A stretch of DNA of 64,000 nt, from assembly GCA_001630475.1 (NCBI GenBank), contig KV419423.1, positions 62,001 through 126,000 on the forward strand, in the 5' to 3' direction. Source of the stretch: Sistotremastrum niveocremeum HHB9708 (Eukaryota; Basidiomycota; Agaricomycetes; Sistotremastrales; Sistotremastraceae). The notes beneath the pieces were generated by a model. The model ran no database searches and was not told the origin of the DNA. It saw nothing but the letters and a program-made list of their open reading frames with translations. A program made the position numbers and the translations under genes. Position 1 is the first letter of the stretch, and the number at the start of each line of letters is the position of its first letter. Below, in pieces: positions 1-11,694 of this stretch.

Positions 1-876
1 GAAGGAGTTGGCGAGCCGGTTTTGATCTATCTGGATGTTTGAGCGGCCTGATCCCGGTCGTGTTTCCCGTTCCCGCACCGCGTTCGTGTGTTCCCCTGCA
101 CATGTCGCACGTCTCCCGTGGCTCTTGGGTCAGTCAAGAGAAAACGAGGTCAGTCTACTAACTGCCCTACACAAAAAACCCTTACTGAACAAATCCGTTC
201 AGCCAATGCATTTTGGTTCGTATCGGGTTCATCTCATCGTTTATCACTAGGGTCATATCGTCATCACATCGTCCCTTATATCCCTCCTTCACGTCCATCT
301 TTTGGTTCTCTCGACCTCTCTCACTCGCATTCTCATAATTGCTCTGCATCTTTCATTACCTTGTTCCCATTCCCATTTCTCGTCGCGTCATATCGATATC
401 CTCGAACTGAAAATTTCGTGATAATCCGCTCGTTTACCGTAAAGACATCTGCCATCATCTCTCCTAGCACCTCCGCACAAGCAAGCTTACCTATTATGGT
501 CTCATGGAGACTTTCTGACTACCTGCTTTCTTTCTTCATCTTTCGATTTGTTCGTCCTTTTATAGGTATAAGAGACAGTCGATGGTTTGGATAGAATTGC
601 GAGTCATTGTACAACCTCTTTTTTATGCATTATTCCAATGTCATTTTTCTCAGCGGATGCATGCACTCCAAGAGCAAACTTTCCTTGTCATGTCGCCTTC
701 ATCTGTACGACCTCAACATTCGGGCTCGGGACCGCGTCGCGCGTCTTGTCCTGTGCCACCATCTTGGACTGGCGCCGCTGACTCGCAGAACTCATAATAT
801 GATCATCTTCTCAGCCTGACTATCGTCCGCAACTTGATTCAATTCGTGATTGCAAAGAAGAACACAAGACAAGACA
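1..876. other. Upstream intergenic stretch, no supported gene
   Basis: Only overlapping reading frames rich in Ser, His and Phe are present, with no domain-like segment and no consistent splice pattern. The stretch is pyrimidine-rich on the plus strand, as is common in fungal promoters, and probably carries the promoter and 5' leader of the XPF gene that begins at 877. The 3' end of a gene lying off the window edge cannot be excluded. Confidence 0.5.
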
Positions 877-3800
877 ATGGCAGAAGCCTCGACCTCCAGT
901 TCTAACGGAAACACCAACGGCAACCCCCAAGCACCCACAAGCCATTCACTGGCAGAAAGCACAATGTCAACGCTCCTCGGATTCCAGAAGAAAATCCTCT
1001 CGGAAATCGTCAATCCAGACTCCTCAGATCTCGTCCTTCTAGCCCGTGGTCTTGGTCTTCGCAAGATCATTTGCAGTCTCATGCAGATATATGATTCTCC
1101 ACATTCGTTGATATTGCTTGTCAATGCGAATGCGGATGAGGAGGGTGGTATTGGAGAGGAATTGGGGATCATGGGTGTTGTGAAGCCGGGCTTGAGGATT
1201 GTTGGGCACGAAATGCCCAAGAAAGATCGGTACGTTTGGTTTACTGTGGGATTGCGAAGGAGACTGATTGAAGGTGCCGTGGCGTCCTACAGACAAGTGC
1301 TCTATAAGAAGGGAGGATTGATTTCGATCACGTCCAGGATTTTGGTCGTGGACATGTTGCAGTCCGATATTCCAACGGATATGATTACAGGCATACTCGT
1401 CTTGCATGCGGAGAAGTACGTCCATCATCTTCAATCGACATTTTCATTGACTAATGCCTCGATAGAGTGACTGCACTCTCCTTGGAGGCGTTCATTGTTC
1501 GGCTGTATCGTGAACGAAACGAGAAAGGATTCCTCAAGGCCTTCTCGGACCAACCTGAGCATATCACTTCTGGACTATCTCCCCTGAAAGCCATCATGAA
1601 GGAGCTACAAGTGAGGAAGGTGCATATATACCCTCGGTACATGTTGAGCCTTTTTCATCAAAGCTTGACGCGAACATTGAATCAGATTTCACCAAGACGT
1701 TCAAGAATCGCTCGAGCGAAGAAAAGCGGATGTCGTTGAATTGCATCAACCAATGTCAGAAGCTATGACAGAAATACATCACTCCATTGTGCAGTGTATG
1801 ACGATGACGCTAGCGGAGTTGAAGCGAAGCCACAAGATGGTACAAAGTGTTCCTCCTCATCGCTGTCAACCGAAGACTCATTTCATACAGTTAGATCTGG
1901 ACGATCTCAGTGTCGAGAACGCATACTTCCGGTCTTTTGACGTGACTGTTCGTAAACAATTGGATCCTGTGTGGCACAAGGTCGCACCGAAGACGAAGCA
2001 ACTTGTTGGAGACCTGACTACGCTGCGTCAACTCCTCACGTATGCTTATTGATTATCAACACCTTCGCCGCACTGACACAACGAACTAGTTACCTCCTCA
2101 CTTACGACTCGATCGACTTCTACGCCTATTTAGAAACCATCATCGCAGCGAACACAACGAACGAAAAAGGCGTCGCGAAGGTTCATCAATCGCCTTGGCT
2201 CATGACAGACGCGTCGAACGTGATTTTCTCCGTCGCCAAACGACGTTGTTACATATCCACACCGAAAGGAAAACGACGAGAAGAGGCGATCGATATCGAT
2301 CAGGATGAATGGGACGCTTTGAACGAAGCTGAAGGGTGGACGGAAAATCCTGGGCATAAGCAGAAGAAAAAGAAATGGATGCCTGATAACATCGACCCGG
2401 TGTTAGAGGAATTGCCGAAGTGGGATCTCGTGGCGGAGGTTCTGCAGGAAATCGAGCAGGAAATTATTCAGAGGCCTTTAGCAATCGGTGCGCTTGTGTC
2501 TCGATGTCTTTGTGACGACTGGCTGATGGGCATCGTCCAGGGACCCCTGGAAGTAATACTGTCCTCATCATGACGAGCTCAAATCACTCGGCGAATAGTA
2601 TCCGCCAATACCTCAGCTCTATGGACTACAACAAGCCGAGCGGGAGCCGTGGACGCAAAATGATGGAAGGCAAATTATGGAAGTACCTATTCTGGAAGGG
2701 ATCACTATCGAAGAGGGCCGAGAAGGACAAAGCTGCTGCTGCGAAGGGAGACAAGAACACATTCGAGAAAGCCGACGATGGAATCAGCGAAGCCTTGAGA
2801 ATGAAAGACCGACAACGACAAGAGAAATCCGCGGCCAGGCGGAGAGTGCGAGGTGGTCCGCCAGTTGGGAGCAGTGCGGCCCCGACGAGATTGGATAAAG
2901 CGCAGCAGGCTGCTGTTCCGGAGACAATGGATATTCTGATCAAGGAAGAAGCGGACGATCTTGCACATTTGTAAGTCGAACGCCGAGCTCAAGACATTTA
3001 TGTTGATTATCATCAAGTTTTTCTTCCCGTCAGGCTATCGTTCCTACTACGGGGGGCTCTTCCAATGCACCAGAAGTGATCGATCTAGAGCAAATACCTG
3101 CACATGACGACTTCTCATCCATCCTCGACTCCGATTACGACATTCACTACGGTCTCATTCCCCAAGCTGAGACCGTCCTCGTTCGCGCATATTCCGACGA
3201 CAGCGACGATCAGATATTATCTGAGATTCGACCGCGCTTCATAGTGATGTTTGAACCTAACCCTGACTTTATCAGGAGGATCGAAGTGTACAGGAGTTCG
3301 AATCCTGGGCTTGGGGTTAGGGTTTATTTTATGGTTTATCATTTAAGTTCCGAGGAACATCGATACCTGGCGGCGTTGAGGAAGGAGAAGGAGAGTTTCG
3401 AGAGGTTGATCAAAGAGAGAGCTGTCAGTCTTTCTTCATTCTTCGTGTGAGCCTAACTTACACGTGGAGTTAGAACATGATGATGGTGCTTGAAGAACGA
3501 CGGTCGAATAGGGCCGATACTATCATCAAGACTATCAGCACCCGAATAGGTGGCGGCGGGACGCGGACGTTGAACAATTCCCCATCTCAAGTGATTGTGG
3601 ATATGCGGGAATTTGGATCGACGCTACCGAGCATCATTCATGCCAGTAATTTACTGGTTATTCCTGCCACATTGACGGTCGGAGATTATATCCTGACACC
3701 GGATATTTGTGTTGAGAGGAAGAGTTTGCCAGACTTGATAGCCAGTTTTAATTCAGGAAGATTGTAGGTTTCTCTTATTCTCTGTCAAGAGGATGCTCAC

Positions 3801-4432
3801 GCCCTGTGCGATAAAGGTATACGCAGTGCGAACTCATGTCGGTACACTATAAACACCCTGTATTGCTTATTGAGTTCGAGGAGCACAAGTCCTTCTCGCT
3901 GGAGGTTAGTGGACGTCTGATGTAAATCTTTGTGCCCTTCTCACACCCGTCCTTCAACGAACAGATGGCTGATCATCTGAAGAACTACGTCAAGAACACT
4001 GGGAAGTTCCCCACCAGAAAAGGAGCCACAGCTGGGGAAGTCGATAGCACAAGGAACGTCCAATCGAAGCTAGTGCTGCTCGTGCTCTCCTTCCCTCGTC
4101 TACGAATAATTTGGTCGTCATCGCCGTATGCATCTGCGGAGATCTTCAACGAGCTGAAATTACACAATCCCGAGCCCAATCCATCCAAAGCGATATCGAT
4201 AGGTGCGGAGGAAGATAACGAAGCTGGTGCCGGTATCAATCAGACTGCAGAAGAACTGTTGAGGACGTTCCCTGGTATTACGGCGAAGAATGTGAGGTAT
4301 GTTATGAGCAAGGTCAAGAACATCAGAGAGCTTTGTGAGCTGGATTTGAAGGGTGTTCAGGAGATTTTGGGTATTGATCCGGGGAAGGCCTGCTGGGAAT
4401 TTTTGCACCAGGGGGGCGGCGGCCAGAAGTAA
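877..4432 (+). CDS. RAD1: XPF/Rad1-type structure-specific DNA repair endonuclease
   Basis: This is the catalytic subunit of the XPF-ERCC1 (Rad1-Rad10) nuclease, which cuts 5' of bulky lesions in nucleotide excision repair and trims flaps in recombination. The order is typical. An inactive SF2-like helicase half comes first (segments such as GGLISITSRILVVDML and VHIYPR), followed by a charged Lys/Arg linker around 2700-2950. The ERCC4 nuclease domain follows at about 3590-3900 (VGDYILTPDICVERKSLPDL, matching the GDX(n)ERKX3D signature, then LLIEFEEHKSF). A C-terminal tandem helix-hairpin-helix (GITAKNVRYVMSK...LGIDPGKACWEF) mediates ERCC1 pairing in this family. About eight to ten short introns interrupt the frame; the spliced protein is near 1,000 aa, the usual length. 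The start chosen is the first ATG, in an ACAATGG context. The nuclease signature is intact, so the gene looks functional. MTR4 follows 152 bp downstream on the same strand. Confidence 0.95.
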
Positions 4433-4584
4433 TCTATATACATGTATAATTTCGTAATTCTTTCAATTTTTTTGGATGGACTGGGCGGTGGAATGCACGG
4501 AGGGCGTTGACAAACAAGGATCAACAGCTTCCGAAATCCGGCATTTTCGTAACTTTTCGGTGGCCAACTCTCTCGACCCTCGGC

Positions 4585-7500
4585 ATGGATACAGAAGACC
4601 TTTTCTCGTTTCTGGAGGAGAAGCAGGACGCAGAAGTGGACAATGATGTTGATATTCCAGCTGCCGAGCCAGCCGCGGAGGAACCAGAACCGTCCGTGAA
4701 AGACAGAAGACAAAAACGAAAAGCTCAGGCTGCTCAAGAAATTTCAACAGAGGGAGCTGGTCCATCCAGTGCGAAAACCGACGCCACTGGCGAACCAGCA
4801 CCTAAGAAACCCCGGATGGCATCACCCGTCCCAGTGGTTCTAGATGAGTTCGAGACGGAAGCCAAGAGAGAAGTAGCTGCGAGTGCTGGTCTGACGGGAA
4901 GTCTGGAGACAAGCCAGAGTCTTGAGCTCAGACATCAAGTATGTTTCATCATTTGTACTCTATGACTCTGGCTCATTTCCCTCTAAGGTACGACATCAAG
5001 TGGCCATCCCAGCGGACTTCCCATACGTACCTTTACACCAACATGTTCCCGACCCCAATCCTGCCCGAGAATATCCATTCACTCTCGACCCCTTTCAAAG
5101 ATTATCGATATACGCGATTGAGCGGGATGAATCTGTTTTGGTTTCTGCGCATACCAGTGCCGGAAAGACCGTCGTCGCAGAATATGCCATTGCAAAATGT
5201 CTGAGGGCAAAGCAGAGGGTTATCTACACCAGCCCGATCAAAGCCTTAAGCAATCAGAAATACAGAGAGATGGCAGCAGAATTTGGGGATGTAGGATTGA
5301 TGACAGGCGACGTCACTATCAATCCTACTGCTTCATGTCTCGTGATGACGACTGAGGTGAGCTTTTAGTCTTATTGCCTGAGAATGTTACGTTAAACGTG
5401 TCGGCAGATCTTACGATCCATGTTGTATCGGGGCTCTGAAATTGTTCGCGAGGTAGCGTGGGTCATATTCGATGAAATTCACTACATGCGAGATAAAGGT
5501 ACCCTTGCCACTTTCGTGCCACCCACAGTTCTAATATCGAGCCATAGAGCGGGGTGTCGTTTGGGAAGAAACTATCATTCTCTTACCGAACAAAGTTCAC
5601 TACGTATTCCTCTCCGCCACCATTCCCAACGCCTACGAATTCGCCTCCTGGGTTTGCAAGTCTCACGATCAGCCTTGTCACGTCGTCTACACGGACTTCA
5701 GACCAACTCCCTTGCAACACTATCTATTTCCCGCTGGAGGCGAAGGGATCTATCTTGTCGTCAATGAAAAGGGAGAGTTCAGAGAGGATAATTTCCAGAA
5801 GGCGATGGGTATGTTTACCGAGAAAGCTGGCGAAGACCCGGCCGATCCGGAAAGTGGCAAGAATAAGAAAGGGAAGACAAAGAAGGGTGGCGATAAGAAA
5901 GGTGAGTACTCCCAGGCGATCCTCACCCCTGTGCTGACTCGAGCGGGTGTGCAGGTAACTCAGACATTAGCAAGATTATTCGAATGATCTTGCTAAAGAA
6001 TTATAACCCTGTTATCGTCTTCGCATTTGCAAAGCGCGAATGTGAAAACCTCGCTCTTCAAGTCTCCAAAATTAACTTCAACGACACGAACGAGCAGGAG
6101 CTAGTGGAAGGCATATTCACAAATGCCATCAGTTCGTTGACAGAAGTGGATCGCGAGCTTCCCCAAATCGCCCATCTTAAACCACTTCTCAAGCGAGGCA
6201 TAGGCATCCATCATGGTGGTCTTCTTCCTATCATGAAGGAGTGTATCGAAATTCTCTTCCAAGAGGGTCTCATCAAAGTTCTCTTCGCCACCGAGACGTT
6301 CTCCATCGGTTTGAACATGCCCGCCAAGACTGTCGTCTTCACAAGTGTCCGGAAGTTTGACGGAAAGGATTTCCGAAATCTTTCTTCGGGAGAATATATC
6401 CAGATGTCTGGTAGAGCCGGAAGAAGAGGGCTGGACGACAGAGGAGTTGTCATCATGATGTGTGACGAACAGCTTGAGCCTGGCGCAGCGAAAGGAATGA
6501 TCAAGGGTGAAGCGGATCGGTTGGACTCGGCGTTCCATCTGGGTTACAACATGGTGCTAAACCTGATGAAAGTCGAAGGCATCAGCCCGGAGTACATGCT
6601 GGAGAAATGTTTCTTCCAGTATCAGAATTTGAAGTCCGTCCCGAGCATCGAGGATGGTACGTGTGCCGTTTACGCCTGCAATCTCAAGTCAATTGACCGA
6701 ATATATAGACTTGCGAAAAGAGGAGGAAAAGAGAGATGCAATTGTGATTCAAGACGAAGAAGCAATTGCAGATTATTACAACATTCGCAAGCAGTTGGAG
6801 GTATTACGGTCCGACTTCCAAGAAGTGATCAGTCATCCCAACTACTGTTTGCCATTCTTGCAAAGCGGTCGTATGGCCAAAATCAAGTACAAGGACCACG
6901 ACTTCGGCTGGGGGATCATTGTACATTTCCAGAGACGACATAGTCCTAAGGTCAGTTCCTCTCTTCCTTCATCTCCGATCATTGCTGAAAGCTATCTATT
7001 CAAGAACAAGCCAATACCAGCCGAACTATCTCAACCGCATCACCAATACATCGTCGACGTCCTCTTGAATTGTGCCACGGGCGCCCTGATCCCTAGAGAT
7101 CGTAATAGTATCCTGAACACTCTCCCACCAGGAATCTACCCTGTGGAGCCGGGTCGCAAAGGCGAACCGCAAGTTGTTCCAGTCTTACTCAACGCAATCG
7201 AGACGATCAGCGCTGTACGAATATTCGTCCCGAAGGATCTTCGACCGTTGGCCCAGCGAGAGTTGGCTTTCAAGAGCGTCAAGGAGGTGTTGAAACGATT
7301 CCCCAACGGCCCCGAGGCTCTTGATCCGGTCTCCCATATGCACATCGAAGACGAGAAATTCAAAGTTCTTGTTCAGGTAAGCTTTGCCCTCTATCCATTC
7401 CATTTCTTTTCGGATGTTGATGGGAGAATTAGAAAATTGCAGCATTGGAGAAGCGGTTGTTCACAAGCCCTATGCATAAGGATCCTCGACTTCCGGAACT

Positions 7501-8287
7501 TTTCACGCTGTACTCCAAAAAGGTTGCCTCGCAGGAGGCAATCCGAGCGTATAAGAAGCGACTTCAGGAATCGAATGACGTCATGCAACTTGAGGAGCTC
7601 AAATCTCGTAAACGAGTTCTTCGGCGATTAGGGTTCACCACAAGTAGCGATATCGTTGACATGAAAGGGCGAGTCGCTTGCGAGATTAGCAGTGGAGATG
7701 AACTGTTATTGACGGAGATGATCTTTAATGGCGTGTTTAATTCTTTGGAGCCTGAATACTGTGCTGCTCTTCTTAGCTGCTTCGTATTCGACGAGAAGGT
7801 CCGTGTCTTGCTTGTTTTTGGCCTTGATGACGATATCTGATCGACAACGTCAGAGCGAACAAACAACGCGGCTGAAGGAAGAACTGGCGGCTCCACTGAG
7901 AGTCCTGCAGGAGACGGCGAGGCGCATTGCGACTGTTTGCCGCGAGTCGAATATCACGATGGACGAGAACGAATACCTGCAATCGTTCAAGGTCGAACTC
8001 ATGGATGCCGTTCTGCAGTGGTGTCGAGGAAGTTCATTCACTGAGATATGCAAGGTCCGTCATCTCTTCCCAACTACGCTTTGACCGTTCTAACTCCTCG
8101 GCAGCTCACGGATGTCTTCGAAGGCAGTCTGATTCGCGTCTTTAGACGGTTGCAGGAGCTACTCCGGCAAATGACGAAAGCCGCTAGTGTCATTGGAAAC
8201 GCAGAATTGGAGCAGAAGTTCACAAAATCTTTGGAGATGCTTGATCGTCCGAACTCTGTTATTTTCTGTTCGTCGCTGTACTTGTAG
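4585..8287 (+). CDS. MTR4: Mtr4-type DExH RNA helicase of the nuclear exosome
   Basis: Mtr4 (Dob1) unwinds structured RNAs for the nuclear exosome, within TRAMP or alone, in 5.8S rRNA maturation and nuclear RNA decay. Visible motifs are Walker [30 protein letters not shown], the DEIH box in [19 protein letters not shown], and motif [10 protein letters not shown]. An inserted arch/KOW segment shows [15 protein letters not shown]. The C-terminal helical bundle ends with [23 protein letters not shown]. The N-terminal 130 or so residues are acidic and low in complexity, as in other Mtr4 proteins. Around nine short introns are present, for example near 4938-4988, 5356-5408 and 7377-7442. The protein is roughly 1,050 aa, close to yeast Mtr4. 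The start is the ATG at 4585, just ahead of the acidic N-terminus [15 protein letters not shown]. The related helicase Ski2 would be the only alternative; the fist segment and C-terminus favour Mtr4. Confidence 0.95.
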
Positions 8288-9049
8288 TCCCGGTCATGCA
8301 TTGTTATTGGTAGATCTGTCCATCTTTTGCAGCTTTGTTATATTTAGTACAGTACTAATTCATGCATCGCGAAGTAATTGACTATATCTAGTAGTCTGAT
8401 TTTCGTATCTGGCGGTTTAGTGTCCCTCGAGGTCTGAGATCTGAGTTTCGGCAGGTTGCGGCGTCTCCTAGTGGGTCTTCGGCATCACTGGGAGTTGTTG
8501 CATCTTGGCTCCGTCGTCGTACCTTCTTGTTATTGCCTCGTGCCCAAGGCTCCATGTCTCCGACTCGAGTCAGCGTCTGGACTTCGAAGCGAAGATACCA
8601 CAGTGCACCAACCATGATGATGACTCAGGGCCCTATCGAACTGGAACTAGGGAATGGTGCGGGTTTCATTGAGCTCCGCGCATGAATCAGAAACAATATA
8701 GTCGTTGCGGCAGGGCAGCAAGACTTTGAAACGAGACAAAAGAATTCAAAGCTCGATTATAGTCTTGTCAACGATTCTTCTAGAAGACGGTCGTTATCGG
8801 GGAAAATGCTGGACCGAAGGTCGAAAAGCAATCGTCAAAGGTGGATCCGAATGTCCCAGTCAATTAAGTCGCTCGGGCTCAGGCTACCGTGATTTTCTGC
8901 ACGTTCATTCTGCTCCAAACTTCACCTCTTTGCTCCGCGCTGGCCAGGACTCTTTCCCTTCCAAAACTAGCAATAGGTGACGCAGGCACGGCGTCTTTTT
9001 TTCCTGGCGTCGTGTGATATGGCCGGGTACTCCTTTATATGCCGAGCCA
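8288..9049. other. Intergenic stretch, MTR4 3' region and promoter of next gene
   Basis: No coding sequence is supported. The first 100 bp are AT-rich, consistent with the MTR4 3' untranslated region. Scattered frames here lack any conserved pattern or splice logic. Confidence 0.5.
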
Positions 9050-9961
9050 ATGATGTCTGGATGTTCCGACTTCTGCGGAGTCACTGTATATAAGAACGTT
9101 CCCAAGCCATTCGACGGCAGCCACCTCCTGGGCGATACCGCAACATTGGCTTCCCACACGCAACCAGCAGCATTCAGTGGTCTCAGTGGTCTCAGCTTTG
9201 AGAGACTCTACAACTTCTATCCCAAAGGCTCTCCAACGGGAGATTTTCTCGAAACCCTAGATGTTGACGTCATCTCAAATACTTTGGCGGATGCACTCAC
9301 CCCTTTCGCCGAAATCAAGACTTACAACGACGTCGTTCGAGTAATCTCTTCATGCGAGAGTGCTCGTCATTATCTTCGTGATCTGACGCTTGTATTTCAA
9401 GACATGGTCACGAAAGATTTCGACGTACAAGAAATCTGTAGGGAACTCAATGAGCTGTATCATCAGCTAGGAGAGAAATATCCTGCATTGGTGTCTCTTC
9501 GTAAACAGATGCAGGTCAGACTGGAGAGGCATGAGCAGTATCTGACGGAGGATAACGTTCACGACCACTTCGATATCGAGCCTTCAGGCTCCAGCACTAG
9601 CCGGCGAGTCCGCCATCGCCCTAGCCATTCATCGTTCGGATCACATACATCCTCCTCTACTTATTCCACAACCTCCAACTTCACTTCATCCTCCCCGCCT
9701 CGTTCTCATCACGATCATCACCACATCTCGCAATCCATGCCACGTCGCCATTCTCCAACGTCGAGCTCCGAAAGCCATTCACGGTCTCCTCCAAAGCACA
9801 CGCTCCCCCCACCTTTCCCCGAACCACAAATACCACAATTCCGCTCACACGGCTACACTATGCCTCCTACGCAGGTCGTTGGAGATCAAAGAATGATCAT
9901 GAGTTCAGTCTATGGTGCTGTTCGAGTACCACATAGTACGGGAGATCATCTTCGGCATTAG
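9050..9961 (+). CDS. Hypothetical protein with Ser/His/Pro-rich C-terminus
   Basis: A single uninterrupted frame gives 303 aa from the ATG at 9050 (a second ATG follows immediately). Residues about 40-185 form an ordinary globular, helix-rich region (FERLYNFYPKGSPTG, ALTPFAEIKTYNDVVRV, QEICRELNELYHQLGEKYP). After residue 185 the chain becomes a disordered tail of Ser, Thr, His, Arg and Pro, with runs such as HHDHHH. I do not recognise the family. No signal peptide or membrane segment is evident. A strong TATA-like sequence (TATATAAG, about 9086) lies just inside the proposed start, so either it is incidental or the real start is further in. Codon use looks like that of the neighbours. Treat as a probable real gene of unknown function. 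Confidence 0.6.
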   Translation: MMSGCSDFCGVTVYKNVPKPFDGSHLLGDTATLASHTQPAAFSGLSGLSFERLYNFYPKGSPTGDFLETLDVDVISNTLADALTPFAEIKTYNDVVRVISSCESARHYLRDLTLVFQDMVTKDFDVQEICRELNELYHQLGEKYPALVSLRKQMQVRLERHEQYLTEDNVHDHFDIEPSGSSTSRRVRHRPSHSSFGSHTSSSTYSTTSNFTSSSPPRSHHDHHHISQSMPRRHSPTSSSESHSRSPPKHTLPPPFPEPQIPQFRSHGYTMPPTQVVGDQRMIMSSVYGAVRVPHSTGDHLRH

Positions 9962-10956
9962 CCAAACCTTTGCTGAGAATCTCGGCTCTACCTGCGTCTT
10001 GCGTGGTTATCATTCTTTATCCCACTTTGCTTCGAGGGTTTATCGCGATTCGTAGCCCTTGATTTCAGAATCGCACCATTTCTTCACCGCTTTCGTTGAC
10101 GGCTGATGCATCAATTTGTTCTTGTATTCTTCTGCTGTAGCAGATGTTCGTAAAATTTATTCTCCCCTGTACAGTACATTCCATGCTTTTGATCGTCCAG
10201 CGCTTGAGATAAAAATTTCGAGAGTCTCAGTCTCGAGGCCTGAGGCTCGGAACTATCGTGATGAATTCAGACTATGCCAGCACATCCGCACTTCAAGTTG
10301 CTGAAGCCTCACACTTCAATAGATCGGCTGTTTCGCAAATATGAAATTGAGACAGATAATCGGTGGCTGTGCTGAAGCTCGTCCGAGTCGTCCGAGGCAT
10401 CCGAGGATCCGGAAACCCCGAGCTCGCTGCGACATCCACGATCTTCAAGTTGATTGTCGGTTTCATCTCTTCAAGCTTAAAGCGTTCGCCGTTTCCGAGA
10501 CCTCAATATCCGTCGGGCCCCCCTGAAATCATCGTGACACGTCATCGACTGGATCGTCTTGTTTCATTGAGATGAAGTCGAAGTTGTACACTGTCGACGC
10601 TTGCCACGCTTTAAATATTTGAAGCTGGCCATGATTTTCAATACCTGGCCTCGCCCTGCAGTACCTCGAGTCTTTAATTCTCTGTGTGGCCGGGCTACAC
10701 CCTACTACGTATTCCTATTGATGATCTTCTCGAGAAAAGCACCAATATATGAATGCGGATGCAAGTTTGACTCGGGATCCGACACCTGGTCAAGGGAGCC
10801 TTTCGCATATCCCGCTGATCGACTGTACCACAAGAGGTATATTCCACAGGATGTTCTACCGTCAACCCCTCGAGAATATTGGGTATAAATGCCACCAGAC
10901 GCATTCCAACGTTCGTCAATATTCTCTCATCCAACTCAAAGATCACACTACTTTCC
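9962..10956. other. Intergenic stretch upstream of the small secreted-type gene
   Basis: No supported gene. Short frames on both strands are Arg/Ser/Pro-rich and unstructured. The last 100 bp carry the promoter elements of the next gene. Confidence 0.5.
10884..10890 (+). promoter_or_regulatory. TATA-box candidate
   Basis: TATAAAT lies 67 bp upstream of the ATG at 10957. This spacing suits a fungal TATA promoter with a short 5' leader, and the following sequence is pyrimidine-rich. Confidence 0.4.
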
Positions 10957-11517
10957 ATGTCCTTCAAATCCATCCTGGCTCTTTCATGTGCATTTGCCCT
11001 CGGTGCATATTCAGGCCATCGATACCCTCCCATCGCTCACCATCACGATCCTTCTCCACTTCACACCAATGACGCGGGTGACACTCGCTCACATACCATT
11101 CCGACTCAACCACAAATGGGACATACGAAAACTATCCCAACAGCCGCTGCACCAGTTACGACGACCGTTTCGTGGTACGGTCCTCGTAATCTGAAGAGCC
11201 CCATCCCCGACGTCATCTACGTAACGTTCCCCGACAATCGCAAGGGCAATTCAACTCATCGTCATCATCATGACCTACCGCCCATCTATAACCCTCACAC
11301 CTCTGGAGCAACGAACAACGTTGGGTGCCCCTCTTGTGTTGCACTATTTGAAGAGATGTTATGTCCCAGTCTACCAGACGCGCTCAAGCCTGCATGCTTG
11401 GCACTGCAGGCAAAAACGCCGCTAGCTCAGACTGACGAGAATGCGGTGGACGAGGATGTCCTGGACAATGATTCTGTTTCGTGGAATCACCTACTAGAGA
11501 TTGGTTCGGTCCTTTAG
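10957..11517 (+). CDS. Small secreted or membrane-anchored Cys-containing protein
   Basis: An intronless frame of 186 aa starts MSFKSILALSCAFALGAYSG, a hydrophobic signal-peptide-like start (alternatively a signal anchor). The next 100 residues are His/Pro/Thr-rich and look disordered. A short cysteine-bearing segment near residue 125-150 (CPSCVALFEEMLCPSLPDAL...CLAL) has four closely spaced cysteines including a CPSC pair. The tail is acidic. I do not recognise the family; no catalytic motif is visible. A TATA box sits 67 bp upstream. It converges on the STAND gene, with only 177 bp between the two stop codons. The size, signal and cysteines resemble small secreted proteins of fungi, but that is inference from composition only. 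Confidence 0.6.
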   Translation: MSFKSILALSCAFALGAYSGHRYPPIAHHHDPSPLHTNDAGDTRSHTIPTQPQMGHTKTIPTAAAPVTTTVSWYGPRNLKSPIPDVIYVTFPDNRKGNSTHRHHHDLPPIYNPHTSGATNNVGCPSCVALFEEMLCPSLPDALKPACLALQAKTPLAQTDENAVDEDVLDNDSVSWNHLLEIGSVL

Positions 11518-11694
11518 AGACCTATTTGTCCCGAGTTCTTCGCCTTGGGTCATCCTACTTGTTTGGGGTAGTGCAAGCTGCAAGGTGTTGCGAATTGATT
11601 CCGTGTATCACTGTATGGCTTCGATGATGGGTTGTAACTATCCAAATCAATCGATTAATCGATGAACTCGAGGAGAATTACACAAGTATCACAA

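Noticed and set aside
88-594. 168-residue frame upstream of the XPF gene
   Set aside because: Composition is driven by TC-rich promoter DNA; no motif, no splice support, no plausible start context.
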